Shown here: in pieces, positions 8,465 to 17,181 of the stretch
How the letters are laid out: every line of letters begins with the position of its first letter
Position numbering within the stretch: position 1 is the stretch's first letter
Source of the DNA: Salinivibrio sp. ES.052
GTDB taxonomy: Bacteria; Pseudomonadota; Gammaproteobacteria; Enterobacterales; Vibrionaceae
Length of the DNA stretch: 64,000 nucleotides
Assembly: GCF_900141775.1 (NCBI RefSeq)
Contig: NZ_FSRI01000003.1
Location: 248,001-312,000, forward strand
Reading direction: 5' to 3'
The notes under the pieces: model-generated
Seen by the model: the letters and a program-made list of their open reading frames with translations, nothing else
Told to the model about the DNA's origin: nothing
Database searches by the model: none
Made by a program: the position numbers and the translations under genes

Positions 8465-8932
8465 ATGAAAAAAACGCTATTAATGCTCGTCCTTGCGACG
8501 ATCTTGGTTGGCTGTGATAACGATGAAGTTGGTGACGTGAGCTTGGGCATGTTTACCATGAAAGATATAAAACTCAATCACTTAGTCGATCCTGTCGTCA
8601 GTGGCGTCACCTGCCATGTCGCCTCCGTCGAAGCCGATCTGAGTTTTTCAGACCCAAGCGATAGCGCTATTTCGTGTCGCCAGACGGGTGAAATAACACC
8701 GAAAATGATTGCGGACATCGATAAGAGCGCATCCGGTGAAGTGGTGTTTCGAAAATCAAAAAGTATCTTTTTTAAGTCAATGAAAATTCGTCGGATCTTT
8801 GATGCAAAAAACCAAACCTTGATGTACCTGTCTTACTCGACCAAAGAAACCTCTGGAAGCTTTAAGCACAGCCTGTCGACGGTTCCATTATGGGGAACCA
8901 AAGCGTATCAAGCACAATCTAAAAAGCGCTAG
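8465..8932 (+). CDS. creA: CreA family lipoprotein
   Basis: This 155-residue protein is a member of the CreA family. It has a lipoprotein signal (MKKTLLMLVLATILVGC) followed by family segments: DPVVSGVTCHVAS, SDSAISCRQTGEI and SGEVVFRKSKSIFFKSM, ending with a LSTVPLWG block. Despite its old name (catabolite regulation protein A) the family's function is not established. The ATG at 8465 with AAAAGGAT upstream is preferred to an earlier ATG at 8396, since it places the signal peptide at the N-terminus. Expected location: an inner- or outer-membrane-anchored periplasmic protein. Confidence 0.85.
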   Translation: MKKTLLMLVLATILVGCDNDEVGDVSLGMFTMKDIKLNHLVDPVVSGVTCHVASVEADLSFSDPSDSAISCRQTGEITPKMIADIDKSASGEVVFRKSKSIFFKSMKIRRIFDAKNQTLMYLSYSTKETSGSFKHSLSTVPLWGTKAYQAQSKKR

Positions 8933-8993
8933 CTTATCGTTTAATAGGTAGCCGTTATTCGGGTGCGCAATTTTCTCTCTTGGCGAGACTTTT

Positions 8994-9548
8994 ATGAACA
9001 CGGTAGAAACACAAATGAACACATGGCTAGACGATGTTGTAATCGGACTTAACCTTTGTCCTTTCGCCGCGAAGCCACGTCGAAACCAACAAATTCATCT
9101 CGATGTTTGCGATGCCGAAGATGACGCTGCCATTTTGGAAACCGTCTATCATGCATTGGTACATCTAGCACATGTTGACTCGGCGATCACAGACACCACA
9201 GTGGTTGTGGTACCCAACGCGCTCGCCGACTTTGAGCACTACCTCGATCTGATCGATGCAACAGAGGCGATGATTGACCACTACAACTGGCGGGGGATCT
9301 TCCAAGTGGCCAGCTTTCATCCCAATTACTGTTTTGAAGGTTGCGCCCCAGAAGACAGTGAAAACTTGACCAATCGTTCCCCATATCCGTGTTTCCATTT
9401 AATTCGCGAAGCAAGTATGTCTCGCGCGCTCGATCATTATGGTCAAGACCCCGATCTTATCCCAGCTCATAACATAGCCAGTGTCTCTGCGCTAACGCCC
9501 TCTCAACGTCAAATACTTTTTCCCTGGATAAACGACGCGCAAGACTGA
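8994..9548 (+). CDS. DUF1415 family protein
   Basis: This 184-residue protein matches DUF1415, with the hallmark GLNLCPFA at about 18-25, a central WRGIFQVASFHPNYCFEG and the RSPYPCFHLIREASMSRAL block. The function is unknown and no signal peptide is present. Its 3' end overlaps the convergent FAH-family gene by 40 bp, so the two coding ends share DNA on opposite strands. Confidence 0.82.
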   Translation: MNTVETQMNTWLDDVVIGLNLCPFAAKPRRNQQIHLDVCDAEDDAAILETVYHALVHLAHVDSAITDTTVVVVPNALADFEHYLDLIDATEAMIDHYNWRGIFQVASFHPNYCFEGCAPEDSENLTNRSPYPCFHLIREASMSRALDHYGQDPDLIPAHNIASVSALTPSQRQILFPWINDAQD

Positions 9549-10210
9549 AGCACAACATGGGTTTGACCGATAGGGTATCCATTCAATGTCATTGAAAGTT
9601 TATCGCCTTCAGCGAGCGCACCGACCCCTTCCGGGGTCCCTGTTAACACAATGTCACCTGGATTCAACCAAAACGTTTGGCTTATGTGCTGAATAAGCGC
9701 GATCACGGGCATCAGCATCTGTCCCGTCTGTCCTTGCTGACGCTGTTCACCATTCATTGATAGTGAAAATGTCACCGCTTCCCAACTCTCCGGAACCGGT
9801 AAAAAAGCCCCCACAATCGCACTGCCCGCAAATGCTTTGGCTCTCTCCCAAGGTAACCCTTTTTGTTTTAAACGACTTTGCTCTTCACGACGGGTTAAAT
9901 CCAGCGCGAGCGTCATTCCTCCTAACGCGGCTCGCACCTGCGATTCACTGGCATCAAATAACGGCTGAGTGATTAACACAGCCAGCTCCGTTTCATAGTG
10001 AACAGGCATAAAGCGCTCGACCACAGACAGCCTTTCTCCTAAAGATTGAATCGCACTGGGAGGTTTCATAAACAACACAGGCTCAGAGGGAATAGGATTA
10101 TTCAGCTCCACAGCATGGGCCGCGTAGTTACGGCCCACGCAAATCACTTGCCCCACAGGCAGATCAAGAGGGATGCCGGTTTGACATCGATGTTGATAAT
10201 CCATCTTCAT
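9509..10210 (-). CDS. Fumarylacetoacetate hydrolase family protein
   Basis: This 233-residue protein has the FAH fold used by acylpyruvate hydrolases and oxaloacetate tautomerases. It shows the entry motif VICVGRNYAAHAVELNNP, the metal-binding HYETELAVLI (two acidic ligands) and the closing PGDIVLTGTPEGVGAL. The length fits the short YcgM-type members that cleave small acylpyruvates in the cytosol. AAGGA stands six bases before the ATG. It is convergent with the DUF1415 gene and alone on its strand. The precise substrate cannot be told. Confidence 0.86.
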   Translation of the reverse strand: MKMDYQHRCQTGIPLDLPVGQVICVGRNYAAHAVELNNPIPSEPVLFMKPPSAIQSLGERLSVVERFMPVHYETELAVLITQPLFDASESQVRAALGGMTLALDLTRREEQSRLKQKGLPWERAKAFAGSAIVGAFLPVPESWEAVTFSLSMNGEQRQQGQTGQMLMPVIALIQHISQTFWLNPGDIVLTGTPEGVGALAEGDKLSMTLNGYPIGQTHVVLQSCASFIQGKSI

Positions 10211-10358
10211 GATTCCTTGTCGTTAAAAGTCGATCCCTGACCAATTTTGATAACAAAATCGGCGAGAATGCAAGACACAGTTGGCATTTACCATGTCACT
10301 GACTTGTTGATTATCCAATCACAGCCAAGGATACAAGGAGAGACGTAAGGGAGTGGCT

Positions 10359-11048
10359 ATGTCAAATACATTCGATGCCCCAATTAGCTGCGCAATATTC
10401 GATTGTGATGGCACACTGGTAGATTCTGAGAAACTGTCCCACCAAGCATTGGTAGAGACTTTCTCCACATTTGGGGTACGTATTGATCTACAAGAATCTT
10501 TGGATCATTTTGAGGGAGGGAAACTCACCGCGGTGCTTCAACAAACGTGTGAGCGAAATGGTGCTAACATTCCTATCGATCAACTCGAACCGCGATTTAG
10601 ACAACTATGTCATCAGTATTTCGACGCTTGGTTACAGCCGATTGTTGGCATAGAAACGTTGCTACAAACACTCAACCAACAAGGGATTGATGTCTGTGTG
10701 GCCTCAAATGGGCCAGTTGAAAAAATGGAACACGCACTGAGGCTGACCAAGCTACTGCCTTACTTTGAACATCGCTTATTCAGTGCGTTTGATACCAACA
10801 GCTGGAAGCCTGCGCCAGATGTTCTCCACTACGCGGCGATGAATATGGCATGCCCTACAGAACAATGTGTTTTTATTGATGATACAAACAAAGGGATCCA
10901 AGCGGGCATTAATGCGCAAATGCGAACCGTACATTTTAACTCTAACCCCAATGTCCCCACTACCGAACACCCTCTGGTGACACGAGCATTCAGTATTGAA
11001 GACTTACTCGCCTTTTTTCAACGTTCACCGGCGAGTCTCATACGCTGA
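10359..11048 (+). CDS. HAD-IA phosphatase (sugar-phosphatase-like)
   Basis: This 229-residue protein is a haloacid-dehalogenase-type phosphatase. Motif I FDCDGTLVDSE gives the nucleophile Asp, motif II is VASNGP, the Lys is in SWKPAPDVL and motif IV is VFIDDTNKGIQAG. A cap domain sits between motifs I and II. The layout resembles E. coli YieH/YqaB-type sugar-phosphate phosphatases. The ATG at 10359 has AAGGGAG at good spacing; a GTG six bases earlier is less likely. Its 3' end overlaps the convergent GntR gene by 24 bp. Confidence 0.84.
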   Translation: MSNTFDAPISCAIFDCDGTLVDSEKLSHQALVETFSTFGVRIDLQESLDHFEGGKLTAVLQQTCERNGANIPIDQLEPRFRQLCHQYFDAWLQPIVGIETLLQTLNQQGIDVCVASNGPVEKMEHALRLTKLLPYFEHRLFSAFDTNSWKPAPDVLHYAAMNMACPTEQCVFIDDTNKGIQAGINAQMRTVHFNSNPNVPTTEHPLVTRAFSIEDLLAFFQRSPASLIR

Positions 11049-11726
11049 CCCACCGCAAAGCGACACCGCATGTTGTCGCCACCATTCTTGATCGATACGA
11101 ATAGTTCGCCAACCGCTGGCTTGATGAATTCGCCAATAGCGCCTTAACATCAAAGCTGGCGTGCCAGCCGCCACCTCTAGCGCCTTACTCCGCTTCTCTT
11201 CCAACGCTTCCCAAGCACTTGACCAGTGCGACTCACTCGCCACCATTGCGGGATCAGCCAGTGTTGCCTTGTCGCCAGCGTCCCAGATCGTAGGAAAAAA
11301 CTCGGGATGAAGAAACGTACGCACAAAACCAACAGGCAACTGCTCCACGCTTACAATACCTTCACCTTCAAAAACTTGCCCAAACGGGGGAAGTTGCATT
11401 TGGTCACTGATCATGGCATCCGCCATCTGCGTCTTTTGTGTCATCCAATAAAACTGGCCGCCATAAGGCGAAAAATACTGTTGCCAATCCATCAACTGAT
11501 TCGGATCATAAGCACAAGGTGTCGGTGCAACAAACCAACCACGGCGCTCTCGTCGATATAAACGCCCTTCCGCCTCTAGCACGGCAAGTGCTTCACGCAA
11601 GGTGACTCGCGTGGTAGAAAATGTTTCCGCGAGTTGTCGCTCCCCAGGTAATTTCTTGCCCGGCGCCAATAATCCGCGATCTATTTGCGCTAATAATTGC
11701 TGGCGAATCGCCATAAACTGCATCAT
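11025..11726 (-). CDS. GntR family regulator with UTRA domain
   Basis: This 233-residue repressor-type protein has a winged helix-turn-helix (PGKKLPGERQLAETF and TTRVTLREALAVLEAEG, about 22-55). An effector-binding UTRA domain follows, with VGFVRTFLHPEFFP and the C-terminal RRYWRIHQASGWRTIRIDQE. UTRA regulators sense sugars, amino acids or phosphonates. No catabolic operon lies next to it, so the target is unclear; the convergent HAD phosphatase gene or the divergent GGDEF gene are candidates by position only. Confidence 0.84.
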   Translation of the reverse strand: MMQFMAIRQQLLAQIDRGLLAPGKKLPGERQLAETFSTTRVTLREALAVLEAEGRLYRRERRGWFVAPTPCAYDPNQLMDWQQYFSPYGGQFYWMTQKTQMADAMISDQMQLPPFGQVFEGEGIVSVEQLPVGFVRTFLHPEFFPTIWDAGDKATLADPAMVASESHWSSAWEALEEKRSKALEVAAGTPALMLRRYWRIHQASGWRTIRIDQEWWRQHAVSLCGGSAYETRR

Positions 11727-11869
11727 GGGTTACTACGCCTGCTTGATGTTTATGCTTCTAGTGTGATCTTTCTCAATTTGCTGTTAAAACCTGGCCTCAA
11801 TGTCCAAGAAATAAACAGTGATTAAGATAGAATCGCCAGTCTACTCGGAATCGGAGCGAAGAACAAAAG

Positions 11870-14833
11870 ATGCACTTAAGGAACACACTGAGACATATCC
11901 CACCACAACTAAGCCGACGTCTCGTGTGTATCACGCTTTTGTGTTGGTTAGGTTTGGCTGGGCATCTGGTCACACCCAGTTATGCAGATGATAATCAACT
12001 GTCTGATTATTTTATTGAAACCTGGACCTCCGCCAACGGGTTACCACACAACAGCATCAATGCGATTGCCCAAACCTCAGACGGCTACTTGTGGTTTGCC
12101 ACCTGGGAAGGCGTGGCACGTTATAATGGTTTAGAGTTTGTGCGCTTTGATCGCGGCCCGGATACACAAATGAAAGACTCGGGTACCCGCGCCCTCGCGA
12201 CAGGGCCTGACAATCAGCTCTATGCCGGCGGTGCTCGCGGAAGCTTGGTGATGCGTCAGGGCTTTTCATGGCAAAGTCTTCCCACGGCACCGAGCCTAAT
12301 CAATGATGCGCTTCATGACCAAACGGGCGGCTTGTGGTTAGCGGTGGAGGGAATGGGGATTGCTTACTACGCCCCCGAGCAACTCTCGCAAGCCGACCCG
12401 ACTCCACAGACATTTATTCCAACCATCAGCAGCTATCACCTCACTCAAACGAGCAATGGCAATATCTATGCAGCGACCGAAAAAGGGGTCTATCAACTTT
12501 CTTTGCAAAACGGCGCGACGCCTCTTTCTTTTCATAATCTCTTTCGCAAAGCCTTTTACGTTTCCAGTGGCCAGGAGGGGAGCCTTTTAGTCGGCTCCGA
12601 AAATGGCGCTTGGCGCTATAAAAATAGTCGTTGGACCCCGCTGGCAAGCGAGCTGCTCCACCAAGCCATTACTATGATTGAACAAGACAGTCGGGGTGCG
12701 TATTGGTTCGGGACCCTTAGCCACGGTATTGCTCACATGAAAGGGCACCATATCGATTTTCTTGAAGAACACCGAGGACTGCCCAACAACCGAATATTGT
12801 CCTGGTTTGAAGACAATGAGGGCAGTATTTGGATTGGGACCAATGGCGGTGCGATGCGGCTTCGATACGCGCCTTTTGTGACGCTAACAAAAGACAATGG
12901 GCTAGCCGGTAACTATGTGCGCACTGTGCTTGCTGGCGATGAGCATACCGTGTGGGCAGGTACGAGCGAGGGGCTTAGCCGCATTGAGACATTGACAGGC
13001 ACGGCGCATGTGCTCGCTGATAATATCTCTGTGCTGAGCCTCGCGCATCGAGAGCAAGGCGGTCTGTGGGTCGGTACCTACCAACAAGGCCTTTATTATT
13101 GGCACCAGGGATCGCTTACTCCCGCCAAAGCCATTAATGCGCAACTACCAGATAATGAAATCCGCGCCATTGTCGAACATGACGGGAGGTTGTGGATTGG
13201 CACGCCACGCGGTTTAGTTGAATTTCAGAAGGAACAAGGCGGTCCAACAAACGCACCACCACGGGTTTATCAACAACGCAATCTGTATCACTCGCAGAAT
13301 AGTGCATTGCCAGGCAGCTACGTTATGTCACTGGCTGTGGATAATAGGGGCAAGCTCTGGATCGGTACGGGGAGCGGGGCAAGCTACCTTCAAAAAGAGA
13401 CGCTCACAACCTTGGATCTCTCTAACCAAGAAGCCGCGCAGTATGTGTTTGGGTTTTTCTCCGAGCCAGGTTACGTTTGGATGGCCACCGATCGCGGCCT
13501 TGTGCGTTATCGCCAATCTGATGGTCACATCTCGTTAGTCGGACGCCCTCAAGGGCTACCCATTGATAAGTTTTTCCAAATCATAAAAGGCAACGATCAA
13601 AGCTTTTGGCTATCCAGCAATCGAGGGATCTGGCGCATTAATTATTATCAAGCACACCAGGTCGCCGATAAAACACGCTCACGCATCGACTTTGAACATT
13701 ATGATCAAAGTGATGGCATGATGAATAGCCAAGCCAACGGCGGTTCTAACCCCGCAGCCACTAAAACGCCGAGCGGTGAGATCGTCTTTGCGACCGCCAA
13801 AGGTGTAACCAGTGTTAACCCGGCTCGGTTATCTCGACTACTGAGTCAACCTCTGCCGATTGTGATGCAGAAAGTACAGTTTGATAGCCAAGAGATTAAT
13901 CCCGAGTCAGTAGGCAGAGCGTCATCGGAGACCAACCGTGTACTGTTTTCCTATGCAGCTCTCGGCTATACGATGCCCGAACAAATCCAGTATCGAACCA
14001 AGCTAGAGGGCTTTGAGTCAGGCTGGGCCTATCGTCATGAAAACCATGTTGCTGAATATACCAACTTACCTCCGGGTAACTATACGTTCAAAGTCAGTGC
14101 ACGTTATCCCTACAGTGAATGGAGTGATGATATTCTCAGCTACCGTTTCAGCGTCATGCCTTCTTTTTGGCAACGCGCTGATGTGCGAGCGTTTAGTTTC
14201 TTACTCCTCGTGACCCTCGCCTACGGCGTATTTATGTGGCGAATTCGTCATATGAAGAAAAGGGAGCTTCACCTCAAAGCGCTTGTTGAGAAAAAAACAC
14301 ACGCTTTGCAGACACAAGCTGACGATTTTGAGCGGTTATCAAAAGAAGATGCTCTCACAGGGCTCGCCAATCGGCGTGCATTTGACGAGTACTGGCACTT
14401 GGCTTTTGATGAGGCCAATCAGTCAGGTGATCCGTTGCAGGTCGCTATCCTAGATATCGATCACTTTAAACGCATCAACGACCAACATTCCCACTTGGTG
14501 GGCGATCAGATTATTCAGTGTATCGGGCATTTTCTCGATAACGAACGGGCGCATCTGCGCCATATTGCCCGCTGGGGCGGCGAGGAGTTCACATTGCTAT
14601 TTGCGGGCACGCCAGCCGATGGCTATCAGTATTTTGATGACCTGCGCCGACGTATCGCTGTGTTGAATCTTGACGATATCGCGCCTTCGTTGACAGTCAC
14701 CGTCAGCATTGGCATGGCCGGCAATCACCAAGCCTCTAATTATGTTGAAGGGCTAAAACAAGCCGACCAAGCCTTGTACCGTGCCAAACGTGCTGGGCGT
14801 AACTGTGTGCGTCAAAGCGATTCCGCGTATTAA
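11870..14833 (+). CDS. Periplasmic-propeller sensor diguanylate cyclase
   Basis: This 987-residue membrane-anchored sensor starts with a signal sequence (about 1-40). A beta-propeller built of Reg_prop repeats follows (about 45-620); its repeats read LPHNSINAIAQTSDGYLWFA, LPNNRILSWFEDNEGSIWIG and similar. A Y_Y_Y domain (about 690-760), one transmembrane helix (about 772-790), a short coil and a C-terminal GGDEF domain complete it. The GGDEF active site reads ARWGGEEF and is intact, so c-di-GMP synthesis in response to a periplasmic ligand is expected. A bidirectional terminator separates it from convergent putP. The ligand is unknown. Confidence 0.9.
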   Translation: MHLRNTLRHIPPQLSRRLVCITLLCWLGLAGHLVTPSYADDNQLSDYFIETWTSANGLPHNSINAIAQTSDGYLWFATWEGVARYNGLEFVRFDRGPDTQMKDSGTRALATGPDNQLYAGGARGSLVMRQGFSWQSLPTAPSLINDALHDQTGGLWLAVEGMGIAYYAPEQLSQADPTPQTFIPTISSYHLTQTSNGNIYAATEKGVYQLSLQNGATPLSFHNLFRKAFYVSSGQEGSLLVGSENGAWRYKNSRWTPLASELLHQAITMIEQDSRGAYWFGTLSHGIAHMKGHHIDFLEEHRGLPNNRILSWFEDNEGSIWIGTNGGAMRLRYAPFVTLTKDNGLAGNYVRTVLAGDEHTVWAGTSEGLSRIETLTGTAHVLADNISVLSLAHREQGGLWVGTYQQGLYYWHQGSLTPAKAINAQLPDNEIRAIVEHDGRLWIGTPRGLVEFQKEQGGPTNAPPRVYQQRNLYHSQNSALPGSYVMSLAVDNRGKLWIGTGSGASYLQKETLTTLDLSNQEAAQYVFGFFSEPGYVWMATDRGLVRYRQSDGHISLVGRPQGLPIDKFFQIIKGNDQSFWLSSNRGIWRINYYQAHQVADKTRSRIDFEHYDQSDGMMNSQANGGSNPAATKTPSGEIVFATAKGVTSVNPARLSRLLSQPLPIVMQKVQFDSQEINPESVGRASSETNRVLFSYAALGYTMPEQIQYRTKLEGFESGWAYRHENHVAEYTNLPPGNYTFKVSARYPYSEWSDDILSYRFSVMPSFWQRADVRAFSFLLLVTLAYGVFMWRIRHMKKRELHLKALVEKKTHALQTQADDFERLSKEDALTGLANRRAFDEYWHLAFDEANQSGDPLQVAILDIDHFKRINDQHSHLVGDQIIQCIGHFLDNERAHLRHIARWGGEEFTLLFAGTPADGYQYFDDLRRRIAVLNLDDIAPSLTVTVSIGMAGNHQASNYVEGLKQADQALYRAKRAGRNCVRQSDSAY

Positions 14834-14842
14834 TGACATAAA

Positions 14843-14872
14843 AAAAGGGAGCGGTAGCACGCTCCCTTTTTC
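14843..14872. terminator. Bidirectional terminator between GGDEF gene and putP
   Basis: AAAAGGGAGCG and CGCTCCCTTTT pair around a six-base loop, with A and T runs on both sides. It can serve both convergent genes. Confidence 0.85.
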
Positions 14873-14904
14873 GATTTGTACCTAAATAGTCAAGGCCGTG
14901 TAGC

Positions 14905-16401
14905 TTATGGCATGGTATCTAAGCTTTTTTCATAAGATTCGTATTGCTTCAATACAGACTCACTTGGACCACCGGTTGCTTTACTCACGATGATAGCGCT
15001 CAAGCCTGCGAACAAGAAACCAGGGACGATTTCATAAAGATCGAAGATCCCCCCTGAGATTTGCTTCCACACTACGACGGTGATGCCGCCGACAAGAATC
15101 GCTGCCAAGGCACCATTACGGTTCATGTCACGCCAGAAAAGGCTCAGCAACAGCGCAGGACCAAATGCCGCGCCAAAGCCTGCCCATGCATATGATACGA
15201 GGCCCAGAACTGAGCTATCAGGATCCATAGCCAGACCCAATGCAACCGCAGAGAGCAGTATCACCGCACCACGACCGACCATCACCACTTCTTGCGTGGA
15301 GGCATCAGGGCGGAATACTTGCTTATAGAAATCCTCAGCGAGGGCTGAAGACGAGACCAAGAGCTGAGAATCAGCCGTACTCATGATCGCGGCCAAAATC
15401 GCGGCAAGGAGAATACCGGCAATCACTGGGTGGAACGCGGCATTGACCAGTAGCATGAAGATTTTTTCACCATCAGCCAGACTACCCGACATATCGTTCT
15501 GTACGTACAAAATCCCCACCAGCCCGATGAGGACCGCACCAAACATAGAAAGCGCAGACCAGCCGACCGCAATACGGCGTGCCGTGGTAATGTCTTTGTT
15601 TGAACGGGTGGCTTGGAAACGTGCCAAAATGTGTGGCTGACCAAAGTAACCCAACCCCCAAGCCGCCAGCGATGCGATACTGATCCAGGTAAGTGGCTCA
15701 CCCTCCACATCACGCCATAGCGTCATCAGCTCAGGATTAATAGCAGCAACATCGCTGCCCAATTTAAAGACGCTCCCGTCCATAATAACGAAGGGCACGA
15801 TCAATAGGGCTGCAGCCATCAACAAACCTTGCACCAAGTCAGTCCAAGATACTGCCAAGAAGCCGCCGAATAAGGTGTAAGACACCACACAGATGGTGCC
15901 AATGACCACCGCGGTGGTGTAATCAAACCCAAATACCGTAGTAAAGAGTTTACCCCCTGCAACCAAGCCTGAGCTGGTGTAGAAAAGGAAGAAAAGCAAA
16001 ATGAAAAAAGCAGAGATGGTTTGCAACAGTTTTGATTTATCTTCAAAACGACGCGCAAAAAACTCCGGCAACGTCAGTGCGTTGTCTGCTTCAATACTGT
16101 ATGTACGCAGGCGTTTGGCACAAATCAACCAATTAAGGTAGGTACCTAACAACAAACCGCCCGCAAGCCAAAGTGATTCCATTCCCGCTGCGTAGGCATA
16201 GCCAGGCAGGCCAAGCAACAACCAACCACTCATATCTGATGCCCCTGCTGACAACGCAGCAGGCCATGGGCCTAACGAACGCCCCCCGAGGAAGTAATCT
16301 TCGGAGTTGGAGGTACGTTTATAGGCATATACACCAATGGCAAGCATCATGATGAGATAGGCCAAAAAGGTTGCACTAATGGCATAGCTATTGTCTATCA
16401 T
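14905..16401 (-). CDS. putP: Sodium/proline symporter PutP
   Basis: This 498-residue inner-membrane transporter is PutP of the sodium-solute symporter family. It imports proline with Na+ for catabolism or osmoprotection. Family segments include YFLGGRSLGPWPAALSAGAS, DMSGWLLLGLPGYAYAAG and the later PHILARFQA and MSTADSQLLVSSSALAEDFY. About 13 hydrophobic helices are present, matching E. coli PutP in length. It is the last gene of a putA - ALDH-like - putP cluster on the minus strand, so uptake and breakdown of proline are probably co-expressed. Confidence 0.95.
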   Translation of the reverse strand: MIDNSYAISATFLAYLIMMLAIGVYAYKRTSNSEDYFLGGRSLGPWPAALSAGASDMSGWLLLGLPGYAYAAGMESLWLAGGLLLGTYLNWLICAKRLRTYSIEADNALTLPEFFARRFEDKSKLLQTISAFFILLFFLFYTSSGLVAGGKLFTTVFGFDYTTAVVIGTICVVSYTLFGGFLAVSWTDLVQGLLMAAALLIVPFVIMDGSVFKLGSDVAAINPELMTLWRDVEGEPLTWISIASLAAWGLGYFGQPHILARFQATRSNKDITTARRIAVGWSALSMFGAVLIGLVGILYVQNDMSGSLADGEKIFMLLVNAAFHPVIAGILLAAILAAIMSTADSQLLVSSSALAEDFYKQVFRPDASTQEVVMVGRGAVILLSAVALGLAMDPDSSVLGLVSYAWAGFGAAFGPALLLSLFWRDMNRNGALAAILVGGITVVVWKQISGGIFDLYEIVPGFLFAGLSAIIVSKATGGPSESVLKQYESYEKSLDTMP

Positions 16402-16448
16402 ATCTGTCCCTCAATTACATGGCCCCAATCGAGGCCATCTCTGGAAAG

Positions 16449-17159
16449 TTAATGTTCACCACTGCCGAGTTCCAGAAGCGTGGCATTACCACCTACAGCA
16501 GTGATATTTATGGTTCGGGTGCATTCGGTCACAAAACGCAGCACATAATCAGGGCTACCAATCACTGGGTACTGCTCAGTGTTAGTTTCCGCAACCAGTG
16601 TCGCAATCACACCCTGTCGCTGAGCAAGCTGACGGTTGACATCTCGCACATGTTCTTTGGTCCCTGTTGTTGCCAATCCAACAACTTGCGGGTGCACTAA
16701 CAAGTCACTGAGCGCGTCGATACCCACGCGCACAGCCACTCGATCTGGGCATCCGGCTTTAATGAGGTCGGCCAGTACCGCGTCGACCATATCAGCGTGA
16801 GTGCCCTCAACACTCACTACCACACAATTACCCGCAACCAACGCCACCGCTAACTGGCCACATAAAGCAACGGGCGTCAGCGATGCATCCCCCGTCACTA
16901 CGACGGTGCCACGCCCGGCGGTATAGAGCTCGTTAGTCTCCCCCGTTGGTCCTGGTAATTCATGTACTTTGTTGAGCAATCCGTTTGCACTATCGCACTG
17001 AAAACGGATCATGCTCGCCGCTTGGGCAAAATCATCCCCCCGTGCGGCAACGGTTTCAGACCACCGCTGTAATAAAGTGATGCGGCCCGCAACGGTTTGA
17101 TCGTTCCAGTCTTCCCATACCGCTTCACACTGCTCTAAAACGCTATTGAATTGATGCAT
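16449..17159 (-). CDS. Catalytically incomplete aldehyde-dehydrogenase-like protein between putA and putP
   Basis: This 236-residue protein resembles a shortened aldehyde dehydrogenase. The segment ALCGQLAVALVAGNCVVV (about 115-132) parallels the GQVSAALVAGNTVVAKP segment of the neighbouring PutA, and the start LEQCEAVWEDWNDQTVAGR recalls the ALDH N-domain. The catalytic Cys and Glu motifs (GQRCSA and ETGG in PutA) are absent, so it is probably not a working dehydrogenase. The ATG at 17159 has AGGAGA and lies 22 bp after putA. A regulatory or structural role in proline oxidation is possible but unproven. Confidence 0.7.
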   Translation of the reverse strand: MHQFNSVLEQCEAVWEDWNDQTVAGRITLLQRWSETVAARGDDFAQAASMIRFQCDSANGLLNKVHELPGPTGETNELYTAGRGTVVVTGDASLTPVALCGQLAVALVAGNCVVVSVEGTHADMVDAVLADLIKAGCPDRVAVRVGIDALSDLLVHPQVVGLATTGTKEHVRDVNRQLAQRQGVIATLVAETNTEQYPVIGSPDYVLRFVTECTRTINITAVGGNATLLELGSGEH

Positions 17160-17181
17160 GACGCTTCTCCTGATCCTGATA

